From: an uncultured Clostridia bacterium | GTDB taxonomy: Bacteria; Bacillota; Clostridia; Christensenellales; Borkfalkiaceae | DNA: 64,000 nucleotides | Assembly (NCBI GenBank): GCA_947175485.1 | Contig: CAMWMZ010000003.1 | Span: 1 to 64,000, forward strand | Direction: 5' to 3' | In this document: piece after piece, positions 48,169-56,341 of the stretch | Layout: each line of letters starts with the position of its first letter | How positions within the stretch are numbered: the stretch's first letter is position 1 | Notes under the pieces: model-generated | The model's input: the letters and a program-made list of their open reading frames with translations, nothing else | The model's database searches: none | Told to the model about the DNA's origin: nothing | Position numbers and translations under genes: made by a program

Positions 48169-49107
48169 ATGAAAGGTTCAGTTTTAAAGAAAATTATTAT
48201 ATGTGCGGTTTCCGCCGCGACGGTTGCCTTTTCGGCAGTGGCGGCAAGCTCTTGCTCGCTTGAAACCGCTCACCCCGAAGCGCAGATAACTTACGAGTTC
48301 AACGGAAACACCTATGAAGTAAAATATACGCTTTACAGGAATATGTATCCGCACACCGTAAGGCACTTTATCGAGCTTGCTAAAGAAAATTTCTACGATA
48401 ATACCATTATCCACGATTACAAAACCACCGACTGGTTTACGGGCGGTTATGAGTATCATGCGGATGATTATTCAGCGCTTTCGGGTAACGCTAACCAGCT
48501 TTCTGAGTATTTCGAGTTGGACAGCCATTCCAAGGAAGAGGCTTATTATAAACTGCATTTGACGCCTTCCGTATATAAAAACCGCGGTTACGACGACAAG
48601 CAGAACGAAACCGTTAATGCGGACGACGCGTTGCAGACGGTAATGGGCGAGTTTTACAACAATATCCATCAGGATATAGAAAAGGGAAAACTTACCGCAG
48701 AATACGGTTGCCTTAAAATGTATTATTACGATAAGGAAACCACTCAAAAAATTTACGTTACCCCCACGAAAGACCAGATAATAATGGCGGATTACAAAAA
48801 GAACTGCGCGACTTCGCTTTTCGGCGTGCAGACGGGAACGAGCTCGTCTTATTCCGAAAACAATTATTCGGTATTTGCAAGGCTTTCAACCACGGAGGTT
48901 TTCGATGATTTGGTTGACGCCGTAAACGAATATATTTCCGACAACCACGGCGGAACCGCCAGCAATTTCTATACCGCGACGGAAGTTCGCGTTGACAACC
49001 TTGACACTTTCTCTAACGAAAGCGAAAAGGACAGGGGTATTTCAGTAACGTTCAACGTGCCCAAGTCCCCTATAATTATCAAAACGGTTAAGATTACGAA
49101 ATATTAA
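48169..49107 (+). CDS. Cyclophilin-like lipoprotein (divergent peptidyl-prolyl isomerase)
   Basis: 312 aa. Signal MKGSVLKKIIICAVSAATVAF-type (basic then hydrophobic) ending in AASSC, Cys29 as likely lipid anchor. The mature part begins with a cyclophilin-type fold: YTLYRNMYPHTVRHFIELAKE and FYDNTIIHDYKTTDWFTGGY. The normal catalytic HR is HD here and the QGGD loop is altered, so isomerase activity is doubtful. A long insertion follows. Possibly an extracytoplasmic folding factor. Its mRNA seems nearly leaderless, and it lies behind a tandem repeat array. Confidence 0.75.
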   Translation: MKGSVLKKIIICAVSAATVAFSAVAASSCSLETAHPEAQITYEFNGNTYEVKYTLYRNMYPHTVRHFIELAKENFYDNTIIHDYKTTDWFTGGYEYHADDYSALSGNANQLSEYFELDSHSKEEAYYKLHLTPSVYKNRGYDDKQNETVNADDALQTVMGEFYNNIHQDIEKGKLTAEYGCLKMYYYDKETTQKIYVTPTKDQIIMADYKKNCATSLFGVQTGTSSSYSENNYSVFARLSTTEVFDDLVDAVNEYISDNHGGTASNFYTATEVRVDNLDTFSNESEKDRGISVTFNVPKSPIIIKTVKITKY

Positions 49108-49138
49108 TTTTGAACGTTGAGCTATCGAACCTATGACG

Positions 49139-49162
49139 AACCCGCGGAATTCCGCGGGTTTT
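49139..49162 (+). terminator. Terminator
   Basis: AACCCGCGG/CCGCGGGTT palindrome centred on GAATTC, followed by TTT. Confidence 0.75.
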
Positions 49163-49167
49163 AATAC

Positions 49168-49196
49168 TTGATTTTAAAGGTTTTTTGTTATACAAT
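49168..49196 (+). promoter_or_regulatory. Promoter of the DUF2188 gene
   Basis: TTGATT (49168-49173), 17-bp spacer, TACAAT (49191-49196). Confidence 0.65.
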
Positions 49197-49221
49197 ACTA
49201 AGAAATACGAGGTGACAAGTT

Positions 49222-49737
49222 ATGAATTTACTGTTTACTTTTGCAGACGTGCCGCTCTGGGCTTGGATTGCCGTTGCCGGAGTAGCGGCTGTAGCAATAA
49301 TATTAATAGTGCTTATAATTGTTCTGGCAGGTAAAAAATCCAAAGGCGGTAATGCTGAAACGCAGAAAAAGGCTTCGCCCTCAAAGAGCGCCGCGGAAGA
49401 GCCCGTGAAAAAGACGAAGCCTGCGGAAGCTGCGGCGAAAGAGGAAAAGCCCGAGCCCAAAGCCGAAGAAAAGTCCGTTAAAAATACGGAAACCAAGGCG
49501 GAAGAAAAGAAACCCGAAGAACCCGCAAAAGAGAGGGATAACGGAAAGGTTTATCACATTTCCAAGCGTAAAACGGACGGTAAATGGCAAATAAAGCTCG
49601 AAGGCGGCGCAAAGGCGATTAAGCTTTTCGATACCCAGGCAGAAGCTGTTGCATACGGAAAAACTCTTGCCGAAAATCAGGACGCGCGCTTTGTATTACA
49701 TAAGCTTGACGGCTCGTTCAGAAAACTGACTTATTAA
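49222..49737 (+). CDS. Membrane-anchored DUF2188 protein
   Basis: 171 aa. N-terminal membrane helix (WIAVAGVAAVAIILIVLIIVL), a Lys/Glu/Ala/Pro-rich spacer of about 65 residues, and a C-terminal ~60-residue domain: YHISKRKTDGKWQIKLEGG, KLFDTQAEAVAYGKTLAENQ, LHKLDGSFRKL, matching DUF2188 (often seen in proteins of unknown, possibly nucleic-acid related function). GAGGTGAC precedes the ATG. Single gene, own promoter. Confidence 0.85.
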   Translation: MNLLFTFADVPLWAWIAVAGVAAVAIILIVLIIVLAGKKSKGGNAETQKKASPSKSAAEEPVKKTKPAEAAAKEEKPEPKAEEKSVKNTETKAEEKKPEEPAKERDNGKVYHISKRKTDGKWQIKLEGGAKAIKLFDTQAEAVAYGKTLAENQDARFVLHKLDGSFRKLTY

Positions 49738-49813
49738 AAGGTTTAAAATTTCGTATATTCCGCGCCTGTGATATTTGCGGGCGCTGTAAATTATTTTAAA
49801 AACAGGTGGTATT

Positions 49814-50977
49814 ATGACTAAAATAGATATATTTTCAGGATTTTTGGGGGCGGGCAAAACTACGCTCATTAAAAAGTTGATTAAAGAAGCTTATGCGGGC
49901 GAAAAACTCGTTTTAATTGAAAACGAATTCGGCGAAATAGGCGTGGACGGCGGATTTTTAGCCGACGCAGGCATTAAAATCAACGAGCTAAACTCCGGCT
50001 GTATTTGCTGTTCGCTTGTGGGCGATTTTGCCAAAGCGCTTGAAAAGGTTCAGAAGGAATACAATCCCGACCGTATTTTAATCGAGCCGTCGGGCGTGGG
50101 CAAGCTTTCGGACGTTATTAAAGCCGTTGAAAGCGCGCACGTTAAAGATTGTAAAATCAATTCTTATACCGCGGTTGTTGACGCGGTAAAGTGCAAAATG
50201 TATATGAAAAACTTCGGGGAGTTTTTTAACGACCAAATCGAAACTGCCGCGTGTATCATTTTCAGCCATGCGGACGTGGCAAGCGCTGAAAAGCTTGCGC
50301 AGGCGGCGGAGTTGGTGCGTGCGCACAATGCAAACGCGACTATTGTTACCACTCCTTTGAGCGAGCTTGACGGCAAAGAAATTCTTTCCGCAATGGAGCA
50401 TTCCAAAACGCTTGAAAGCGAGCTTGAGGAGCTTGAACACAGCCATAGCCATTGTTGCAGTGGACATAATCACAGCCATGAGCATGAACATCAGTGTTGT
50501 CACCATGACCATGAGCACGAACACGAGCATCACCACGGACACGGAGAGGGGTGCGGTTGCGGGCATCACCACGAACACGACGACGCGGAGCATCATTGCT
50601 GTCACCATGACGATGAACACGAGCATCACCACGGGCACGGTGAAGAGTGCGGTTGCGGACATCACCACGAGCATGAGCATGAACATCACCACCACGCTGA
50701 CGAGGTTTTCACAAGCTGGGGCGTGGAAACGAGCAAAAAATTTACGAAAGAAGAGCTTAAAAAAGCTTTATCCGCGCTTTCCGACGCGAACCGCTTCGGC
50801 ACCGTTTTACGCGCAAAGGGCATAGTTGCATGCGAATGCGGAAAGTGGCTGCACTTCGATTATATTCCCGACGAAACGGATATCCGCGAGGGGGCGGCTT
50901 CTTATACGGGCAGACTTTGCGTAATCGGTTCTAAAATAGACGAAGCGAAGCTTGCCGAGCTTTTCGGGGTTAAATAA
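49814..50977 (+). CDS. CobW/COG0523 GTPase with long His-rich region
   Basis: 387 aa metallochaperone-type GTPase. Walker A GFLGAGKTT, ENEFGEIGVDGGFL, the metal-binding GCICC, and PSG in IEPSGVGKL. The usual NKxD guanine motif is replaced by SHAD. Between about 205 and 295 there is a stretch dense in His with several CC and CGCGHH units, likely binding Zn, Ni or Co. It ends with a CobW C-terminal domain. Role: metal delivery or storage. AGGTGG before the ATG; it overlaps the next gene by one base. Confidence 0.92.
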   Translation: MTKIDIFSGFLGAGKTTLIKKLIKEAYAGEKLVLIENEFGEIGVDGGFLADAGIKINELNSGCICCSLVGDFAKALEKVQKEYNPDRILIEPSGVGKLSDVIKAVESAHVKDCKINSYTAVVDAVKCKMYMKNFGEFFNDQIETAACIIFSHADVASAEKLAQAAELVRAHNANATIVTTPLSELDGKEILSAMEHSKTLESELEELEHSHSHCCSGHNHSHEHEHQCCHHDHEHEHEHHHGHGEGCGCGHHHEHDDAEHHCCHHDDEHEHHHGHGEECGCGHHHEHEHEHHHHADEVFTSWGVETSKKFTKEELKKALSALSDANRFGTVLRAKGIVACECGKWLHFDYIPDETDIREGAASYTGRLCVIGSKIDEAKLAELFGVK

Positions 50978-51927
50978 TGCAGGAAGAAATTTCAGTTTAT
51001 CTTTTTCTCGGTTTTTTGGAAAGCGGGAAAACGCAGTTTATTCAGGAAACGTTGGAAGACCCGCGCATGAACACCGGGGAGCGCACGCTTTTGCTTGTTT
51101 GTGAAGAGGGGGAAAAGGAGTACGAGCCGGATAAGTTCAACGTGCGTTACGTTACTAAGGTGACTTTGGAGAGCGCGCAAGAGCTTACCATGCAAAACCT
51201 TGAAAGCCTTACTCAAAAATACAAGGTTCAGCGCGTAGTTGTGGAGTATAACGGCACATGGCTTTTGCAACAGTTTTTCGACGCAATGCCCGAAAGCTGG
51301 GTTATAAACCAGATAATGACCTTTTTCGACGCGGCTACGTTTTTAAGCTATAACCAGAATATGCGGCAGCTTGTATTCGATAAAATACAGATGACGCAGA
51401 TGGTGGTTTTCAACCGTTTCAAGGGAGAATACGAAAAAACCGACTTCCATAAAATCGTGCGCGGAATTTCCCGCCGACCTGATATCGTTTACGAATATAT
51501 CGGCGGAAAGGCGGAGTTCGACGAAATCGAAGACCCGATGCCGTTTGACGTGACCGCGCCCGTAATAGAAATAGAGGACAGGGATTTTGCCTGGTTTTAC
51601 CGCGATTTGGCGGAAAAAACCGACGAGTATATCGGCAAAACGGTGAAATTCAAGGGCATGGCGGCTGTTTCAAAGCGCGTGCCTAAGGGATATATAGTTT
51701 TAGGCAGGCATATTATGACCTGTTGCGAAGCGGATATCGCCTACGACGGATTTGCCGTAAAAACCGGAAACCTTATATCGGACGTAAAGACGCGTGACTG
51801 GCTTACGGTAACGGCAAAAATCACCGTTGAAAATAACGCGGTTTATCGCGGCGAGGGTCCCGTTTTGATTGTGGAAAAAATAGAGCGCGCCGAAGCGCCC
51901 GAAGAAGCGGTTGTAACTTATTATTGA
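50977..51927 (+). CDS. CobW-like P-loop protein with C-terminal TIGR03943/DUF1980-like domain
   Basis: 316 aa. N-terminal P-loop LFLGFLESGKTQFIQETL and MVVFNRFKGEYEKTDF recall CobW GTPases but CxCC is missing. The last ~110 residues (YIGKTVKFKGMAAVSKRVPKGYIVLGRHIMTCCEAD cut here into pieces: GKTVKFKGMAAV, GYIVLGRHIMTCCEAD, VEKIERAEAPEE) resemble the C-terminal domain of the YcgQ/TIGR03943 family, which normally pairs with a permease. Here it is fused to the P-loop part. Co-translated with the His-rich CobW protein, so metal handling is likely. No permease partner is in the window. Confidence 0.78.
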   Translation: MQEEISVYLFLGFLESGKTQFIQETLEDPRMNTGERTLLLVCEEGEKEYEPDKFNVRYVTKVTLESAQELTMQNLESLTQKYKVQRVVVEYNGTWLLQQFFDAMPESWVINQIMTFFDAATFLSYNQNMRQLVFDKIQMTQMVVFNRFKGEYEKTDFHKIVRGISRRPDIVYEYIGGKAEFDEIEDPMPFDVTAPVIEIEDRDFAWFYRDLAEKTDEYIGKTVKFKGMAAVSKRVPKGYIVLGRHIMTCCEADIAYDGFAVKTGNLISDVKTRDWLTVTAKITVENNAVYRGEGPVLIVEKIERAEAPEEAVVTYY

Positions 51928-51928
51928 T

Positions 51929-52813
51929 ATGAAAAAGCCGAAAACTTTTATAACGGAAATGCCGGAGAAGGGCTTGGGCGAATGGCTTTACGGCTATACG
52001 GCTTCCAACAGCGTTTACGCGGACAGCACAGGCAACACCGACAAGTATTGGAAACACCCTTTGGGTATTTTTCTTTTGTTTGTTCTTGCGTTTTTGCTGT
52101 TTTGGTTCGTTTATACTATAGTCTTTGCAGCGATTAACGGCGGCTCCGTTTTAAGCCATGCGTCGGACGCGTTTGCGGTTTTTGTTATGGCGGCAATTAT
52201 TTTATTGAGCGTTTTCGGCGGGTGGGGGCATCTTACGCGTTTGCAAGCCGCTATGAGGGCGCGCGGAAAGAAGGATAACGAAGAATATAAAAAAGAAGTT
52301 GAAGCGCAAAACAAGCATATAAATTCTTTTAACGTTTTTCCCTGCCATATAGTTTTGAAATGCGCGGGCAATGAAACGGTTTTGGACAGAAATTATCTGG
52401 AAACGGTCAAGCTTCTCCGCGGGGCGGAAGGTTACGAAGTGGTTTTTGTTTCAAGCTTCGGGGAAGAAATCTTTTTTGAGGAATTAACGGTGCCGTATGC
52501 CCAGTTTAAAAAGCTTAAAGAACTTTTTAAAAATCAACTCACGGTAAAAAACGGAGAAAATGCATTCGGCAGTAAATACGTCAATAAAAAAATTGCCACA
52601 CCTGTTGTTTTCGGCGCTTTTTTTATTGCGCTCACGCTGTTTTTCGGGGTGCCGATATTTTCGCACTTTAAATCGTTCCACGAATTTTTATGCGGTTTCA
52701 ACGGACTGTATGCGGGGCTTGTATTCTTTTTTGCTATAGGAATAGTTGCGGCGGCAAGCGGAATAATTACGCTGGTTAAGCTTATTATATATAAAGTTGA
52801 TAAATGCTTTTAA
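51929..52813 (+). CDS. Membrane protein of unknown function
   Basis: 294 aa. Hydrophilic N-terminus, two membrane helices (GIFLLFVLAFLLFWFVYTIVF; AFAVFVMAAIILLSVFGGW), a soluble ~120-residue part (HIVLKCAGNETVLDRNYLETVKLL), then two more helices near the C-terminus. Starts 1 nt after the CobW-like stop, so probably co-translated and perhaps linked to metal homeostasis. The soluble part is faintly like YcxB, not enough to name it. Confidence 0.65.
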   Translation: MKKPKTFITEMPEKGLGEWLYGYTASNSVYADSTGNTDKYWKHPLGIFLLFVLAFLLFWFVYTIVFAAINGGSVLSHASDAFAVFVMAAIILLSVFGGWGHLTRLQAAMRARGKKDNEEYKKEVEAQNKHINSFNVFPCHIVLKCAGNETVLDRNYLETVKLLRGAEGYEVVFVSSFGEEIFFEELTVPYAQFKKLKELFKNQLTVKNGENAFGSKYVNKKIATPVVFGAFFIALTLFFGVPIFSHFKSFHEFLCGFNGLYAGLVFFFAIGIVAAASGIITLVKLIIYKVDKCF

Positions 52814-52820
52814 AAGAACA

Positions 52821-52845
52821 CGCCCGAAGGCTTAGCCTTCGGGCG
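52821..52845 (+). terminator. Hairpin after the CobW operon
   Basis: CGCCCGAAGGC (52821-52831) pairs with GCCTTCGGGCG (52835-52845); only a weak T-rich stretch follows. Confidence 0.65.
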
Positions 52846-52863
52846 CGGATTTGTAAAAATTGT

Positions 52864-53067
52864 TTAGTCTTCAAGACCTAATAAATAATCAGCGGAAACT
52901 TCAAAATATTTGGCAAGCGTGATTATATTTAATGCCGTAGGTATTCTGTCGCCGTTCTCCCAAAAAGAAATCGCGCTTTTGCTTATGCCCGTTTCTTTTG
53001 CAAGCTGCACTAATGATAAGCCTTTTTCAATTCGTAATTCTTTTAATCGTTCAGTAAAGTAATTCAT
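52864..53067 (-). CDS. XRE-family regulator
   Basis: 67 aa HTH: LKELRIEKGLSLVQLAKETG, ISKSAISFWENGDRIPTALN, ending KYFEVSADYLLGLED. Its last 15 residues equal those of the XRE at 33055. Follows the other XRE gene by 8 nt; both face the DUF6809-like gene. Probably cooperates in its control. Confidence 0.85.
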   Translation of the reverse strand: MNYFTERLKELRIEKGLSLVQLAKETGISKSAISFWENGDRIPTALNIITLAKYFEVSADYLLGLED

Positions 53068-53075
53068 AAGATAGT

Positions 53076-53276
53076 TTAATCTTCCAAACCGAAAAGCACG
53101 TTGGGAGTTATGCCGAGCTTTTCATAAATAGTTTTAATATTATCATAACTCGGTTTTTTACGACCCAATAACCATTGGCTTACGGTTGTTTGATTAACGT
53201 TTAAAATTTCCGCAAGTTTTTGTTGCGTTAATTGTTGCTCAACCATAACCTGTTTTATTACTTCAATGTAATTCAT
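53076..53276 (-). CDS. XRE-family regulator
   Basis: 66 aa HTH: IKQVMVEQQLTQQKLAEILN, VNQTTVSQWLLGRKKPSYDN, ends NVLFGLED. First gene of a two-XRE unit divergent from the DUF6809-like gene. The shared final GLED with its neighbours points to a common structural end. No clear ribosome binding site. Confidence 0.85.
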   Translation of the reverse strand: MNYIEVIKQVMVEQQLTQQKLAEILNVNQTTVSQWLLGRKKPSYDNIKTIYEKLGITPNVLFGLED

Positions 53277-53297
53277 AAAAAATATTATATTTGTGGA

Positions 53298-53339
53298 TAG
53301 GTCAAAAGTCTTGACTTAGGTTAATAGACCTAATATAAT
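53298..53339 (+). promoter_or_regulatory. Promoter and operator, second DUF6809-like module
   Basis: TTGACT (53311-53316), 17-bp spacer, TATAAT (53334-53339). A palindrome TTAGGT/ACCTAA (53316-53321, 53328-53333) fills the spacer, and a further TAGGTC half-site lies at 53298-53303. The operator sequence differs from that of the paralogous module at 33300. Confidence 0.75.
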
Positions 53340-53373
53340 ATAATATAATTAATAGGAATAATTGAGGTGGTTT

Positions 53374-53631
53374 ATGAAATCGGTGATTGAGGAAATTTAT
53401 AAAGGGAAATCCGGCGACGTATTTATCAAAGAAACGGACGAATTTTGGGAAATTTCCGACGAGATTGCGGCGCTTGCAATGGAGCTTGAGAATTCTTTGA
53501 ACGAAGAGCAAAAGCAAATGTTTGCAAATCTTTTAAATAAAACCGACGAAGAAGCGCACGAATACGCGAAGGCAAGGTTTTTTGAGGGTTTTAAAAAGGG
53601 TATTTTGCTTGGTATAGAGGTTAACGGCTAA
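53374..53631 (+). CDS. DUF6809-like small protein (paralogue of 33348)
   Basis: 85 aa, helical and acidic: MKSVIEEIYKGK, EFWEISDEIAALAMELENSL, ends ARFFEGFKKGILLGIEVNG. The start at 53374 is set by GAGGTGG; the frame is open four codons earlier. Same module design as at 33055-33611: a small protein behind divergent XRE gene(s), but with two regulators here. Function unknown. Confidence 0.78.
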   Translation: MKSVIEEIYKGKSGDVFIKETDEFWEISDEIAALAMELENSLNEEQKQMFANLLNKTDEEAHEYAKARFFEGFKKGILLGIEVNG

Positions 53632-53640
53632 AAAACATTA

Positions 53641-53675
53641 AAAAAAGCCGCCGAAAATATTTCGGCGGCTTTTTT
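53641..53675 (+). terminator. Terminator
   Basis: AAAAAAGCCGCCGAA (53641-53655) pairs with TTCGGCGGCTTTTTT (53661-53675). Confidence 0.92.
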
Positions 53676-53685
53676 TAATTTGCTA

Positions 53686-53714
53686 TTGAATTGCAGGTTT
53701 TTTTATATTATAAT
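53686..53714 (+). promoter_or_regulatory. Promoter of the EF-G-like gene
   Basis: TTGAAT (53686-53691), 17-bp spacer, TATAAT (53709-53714), 42 bp before the start. Confidence 0.75.
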
Positions 53715-53756
53715 GCAACTATAAGCCGCTGTTTTAAGCGGGATAAGGGGAAAACT

Positions 53757-55802
53757 ATGAATATTACGGCAAAAGAAATAAGAAACGTTGCAATTATCGG
53801 GCATAGCGGAGAGGGCAAAACAACCCTTTGCGAGGCGATGTTATTCAACGGCGGCGTTATAGACCGTATGGGTAAAACCGAGGACGGAACCACGGTTACT
53901 GACTTTGACGAGCTTGAAAAGGCGAAAAAGATTTCCGTTTACACTGCGGTTGCAAATCTTTTATGGAAGGGCGTGAAAATCAATCTTTTGGATTTGCCGG
54001 GGTTTTACGATTTCGAGGGAGAGCGGCACGAGGGCTTAGCGGCTTGCGGCGCGGCGGTTCTTGTTATCGGCGCGAACGGCGTTCTGCCCATAGGCGCGGA
54101 AAGCGTTGTGGAATACTGCTTAAAGCTTGGTAAACCGCTTATTATTTTTATTAACGGTATGGATAAGCAAAACGCGGACTACGCGGGCACGGTTGCCGCG
54201 CTTAAAGAAAAATATGCGGGCAAGCTTGCGCCCATTCAGTTGCCTATAATGGCTGACGGAAAAATGACGGGTTACGTCAACGCTATTCAGGAAAAGGCTT
54301 ATAAATTTTCCACACAAGGTCCGCAGGAAATCGCAATACCCGCCGAGCTTAGCGGATATATGGAGGAAATGCAGGCAAGCTTAATGGAAACTGCCGCCGA
54401 AAACGACGAAATTCTTTTGGATAAATACTTCGAGGACGGAAAGCTTTCAAAAGACGATACCGTTCACGGAGTAAGAAAGGGTATCGCCACGGGCAACGTT
54501 ATCCCCGTAATGGCAGGAAGCGCGTTGCAAAACCGAGGGGTTATCAATCTTTTGGACGAAATCGTCCGCTATATGCCCACCGCGAACGAGCGCAAAAACT
54601 CGCTTGCAACAGATTTGAACGCGGACGAAATCGTTAACGTTAACTGCGAAGAGGACGGACCTTTCGCCGCGCAGGTGTTCAAAACCGTTTACGACGCGTA
54701 TTCGGGCAAGCTCAACTACATAAAGATTTTCCGCGGCAGACTTAAAAGCGGTATGACCGTTTTAAACTCCAACACTGGCGTTGAAGAACGCATAGGGCAG
54801 ATTTTTACGCTTAAAGGCAAAAAGTGCGAGCTTGTGGCGGAGCTGACCGCGGGGGATATCGGCGCGGTTAACAAGCTGCAAAGCACTGACACAAACCATA
54901 CGCTTTGCGCGGCAGGCACTAATTTACAGTTCGACCCCATACGTTTCCCGAAGCCTTCTCTTTCGCTTGCGGTTAACGCTGTGAATAAGGGCGACGAGGA
55001 CAAGGTTTTTGCGGGCTTCAATAAAATGAGCGAGGAGGATTATACTTTTTCCGTTGAAAAGCGCGCGGATACGGGCGAGCTTGTGCTGAGCGGTCAGGGT
55101 GAAGTCCATCTGGAAATTTTAGCTAAAAAGCTGAAACAGCGCTACAATATAGACGTTACATTATCGGAGCCGAAAATTCCTTACCGTGAAACTATCCGCG
55201 CGGTTGCAAACGCTGAGGGTAAGCATAAAAAGCAATCCGGCGGGCACGGACAGTACGGACATTGCAAGGTGCGCTTCGAGCCGTGCGAAGAGGATTTCAT
55301 TTTCGGCGACGAGGTTGTGGGCGGAGCTGTACCCAAACAGTATATTCCTGCGGTTGAAAAGGGATTGCGGGAGTGCCTTGGGCGCGGCGTTCTGGCGGGA
55401 TATCCCGTTATCGGCGTAAAAGCCGTTTTATACGACGGAAGCTATCACGACGTGGATTCTTCGGAAATGGCTTTTAAAGCCGCCGCCGCGTTAGCCTTTA
55501 AAGACGGTATAAAAAATGCAAAGCCGGTGCTTCTTGAACCTGTTATGAAGCTGCGTGTTTTGGTTGCGGGCGATTATCTGGGCGCGGTAATGGGGGACAT
55601 TTCCAAACGGCGCGGAAGAATTTCGGAAAGCTCGCAGGAGGGAGGTTTGACTGTTGTTTCGGCAGAAGTTCCTTTATCGGAAATCACGAAGTACGCAACC
55701 GATCTGCGCGGCATGACGCGCGGGCAAGGGAAATTTTCAACCGAGTTCGTGCGGTATGAAGAAGTTCCCCCTCAGATTGCGGAAAAAATAATAAAGGGAT
55801 AA
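53757..55802 (+). CDS. EF-G-like translational GTPase (FusA2 type)
   Basis: 681 aa. G domain with GHSGEGKTT, DLPGFYDF and NGMDK (where EF-G has DTPGH and NKMD), a switch I region lacking the RGITI sequence (KKISVYTA), then domains II-V: FKTVYDAYSGKLNYIKIFRGRL in two parts, SGQGEVHLEIL, GHGQYGHCKVRFEP, GDISKRRGRI, GMTRGQGKFS. These deviations mark the EF-G2/FusA2 paralogue group rather than the main elongation factor; its role in most species is unclear. AAGGGG lies before the ATG at 53757. Confidence 0.9.
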   Translation: MNITAKEIRNVAIIGHSGEGKTTLCEAMLFNGGVIDRMGKTEDGTTVTDFDELEKAKKISVYTAVANLLWKGVKINLLDLPGFYDFEGERHEGLAACGAAVLVIGANGVLPIGAESVVEYCLKLGKPLIIFINGMDKQNADYAGTVAALKEKYAGKLAPIQLPIMADGKMTGYVNAIQEKAYKFSTQGPQEIAIPAELSGYMEEMQASLMETAAENDEILLDKYFEDGKLSKDDTVHGVRKGIATGNVIPVMAGSALQNRGVINLLDEIVRYMPTANERKNSLATDLNADEIVNVNCEEDGPFAAQVFKTVYDAYSGKLNYIKIFRGRLKSGMTVLNSNTGVEERIGQIFTLKGKKCELVAELTAGDIGAVNKLQSTDTNHTLCAAGTNLQFDPIRFPKPSLSLAVNAVNKGDEDKVFAGFNKMSEEDYTFSVEKRADTGELVLSGQGEVHLEILAKKLKQRYNIDVTLSEPKIPYRETIRAVANAEGKHKKQSGGHGQYGHCKVRFEPCEEDFIFGDEVVGGAVPKQYIPAVEKGLRECLGRGVLAGYPVIGVKAVLYDGSYHDVDSSEMAFKAAAALAFKDGIKNAKPVLLEPVMKLRVLVAGDYLGAVMGDISKRRGRISESSQEGGLTVVSAEVPLSEITKYATDLRGMTRGQGKFSTEFVRYEEVPPQIAEKIIKG

Positions 55803-55832
55803 AGCTGTTTCAGATTATAAAATTGTTTGAAA

Positions 55833-55871
55833 TCCCCGCCCGACAAGTTCGTCGGGCGGGGATATTTTTGC
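55833..55871 (+). terminator. Terminator after EF-G-like gene
   Basis: ATCCCCGCCCGAC (55833-55845) pairs with GTCGGGCGGGGAT (55852-55864), then ATTTTTG. Confidence 0.9.
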
Positions 55872-55900
55872 GCAAACGGAATTCCGATTGATTTCAATAT

Positions 55901-55942
55901 AAAAGCGCGCCCGAACGTTTCCCGTTCGGGCGCGCTTTTTTA
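55901..55942 (+). terminator. Second terminator-type hairpin
   Basis: AAAAGCGCGCCCGAAC (55901-55916) pairs with GTTCGGGCGCGCTTTT (55924-55939), followed by more T. Confidence 0.88.
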
Positions 55943-56214
55943 AGCACAGTCGGTTTTGCTGTGTATTTGGAAGAGAAAACAAATTTTATAGCTTTAATAC
56001 GGATTTAAGCTTGGGCTGTTTATCGCGTCGGAGGCGAACAGAGCGGGGTAAAACCGCAAAAAATTGTGAAAAATTTACAAAAAAGCTGTTATATTTCATT
56101 TGAAAAAGTCCATAAGAAAATATAATACCCCTATGCGACGTGTTTTTTCGGCGTAAAAATCGCCTAAATAGAGGGTTTTTTCTTCAAAATCCGCTATATA
56201 TTGGGGGTTGTCGG
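55943..56214. other. Non-coding spacer upstream of the S10 operon
   Basis: No gene supported. AT-rich, with short T-runs and no clear ORF with a ribosome binding site; the part next to the promoter is described separately. Confidence 0.5.
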
Positions 56215-56306
56215 AAAAGATAGTTAAAATGAGGCAAATCGGGCGAAAATCGCGCAAAAAAGCATAAAAAACAGGCAAAAACCTTTAAAAAACGCGGTAA
56301 ATTCCG
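56215..56306 (+). promoter_or_regulatory. Phased A-tracts upstream of the S10 promoter
   Basis: Runs of 3-6 A begin at 56215, 56226, 56236, 56246, 56256, 56266, 56277, 56287 and 56299, spaced 10-12 bp. Such phasing bends DNA and, next to the -35, can work as UP elements for the RNA polymerase alpha subunit. Confidence 0.75.
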
Positions 56307-56335
56307 TTGACTTTATTAAACGGCTATTATATAAT
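56307..56335 (+). promoter_or_regulatory. Main promoter of the S10-spc operon
   Basis: TTGACT (56307-56312), 17-bp spacer, TATAAT (56330-56335). Confidence 0.9.
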
Positions 56336-56341
56336 AGACAA

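Noticed and set aside
19738-56169. Identical 16-mer AAAAATCGCCTAAATA at 19738 and near 56154
   Set aside because: A single shared 16-mer in AT-rich spacers of a 64-kb window can arise by chance; the flanks do not match.
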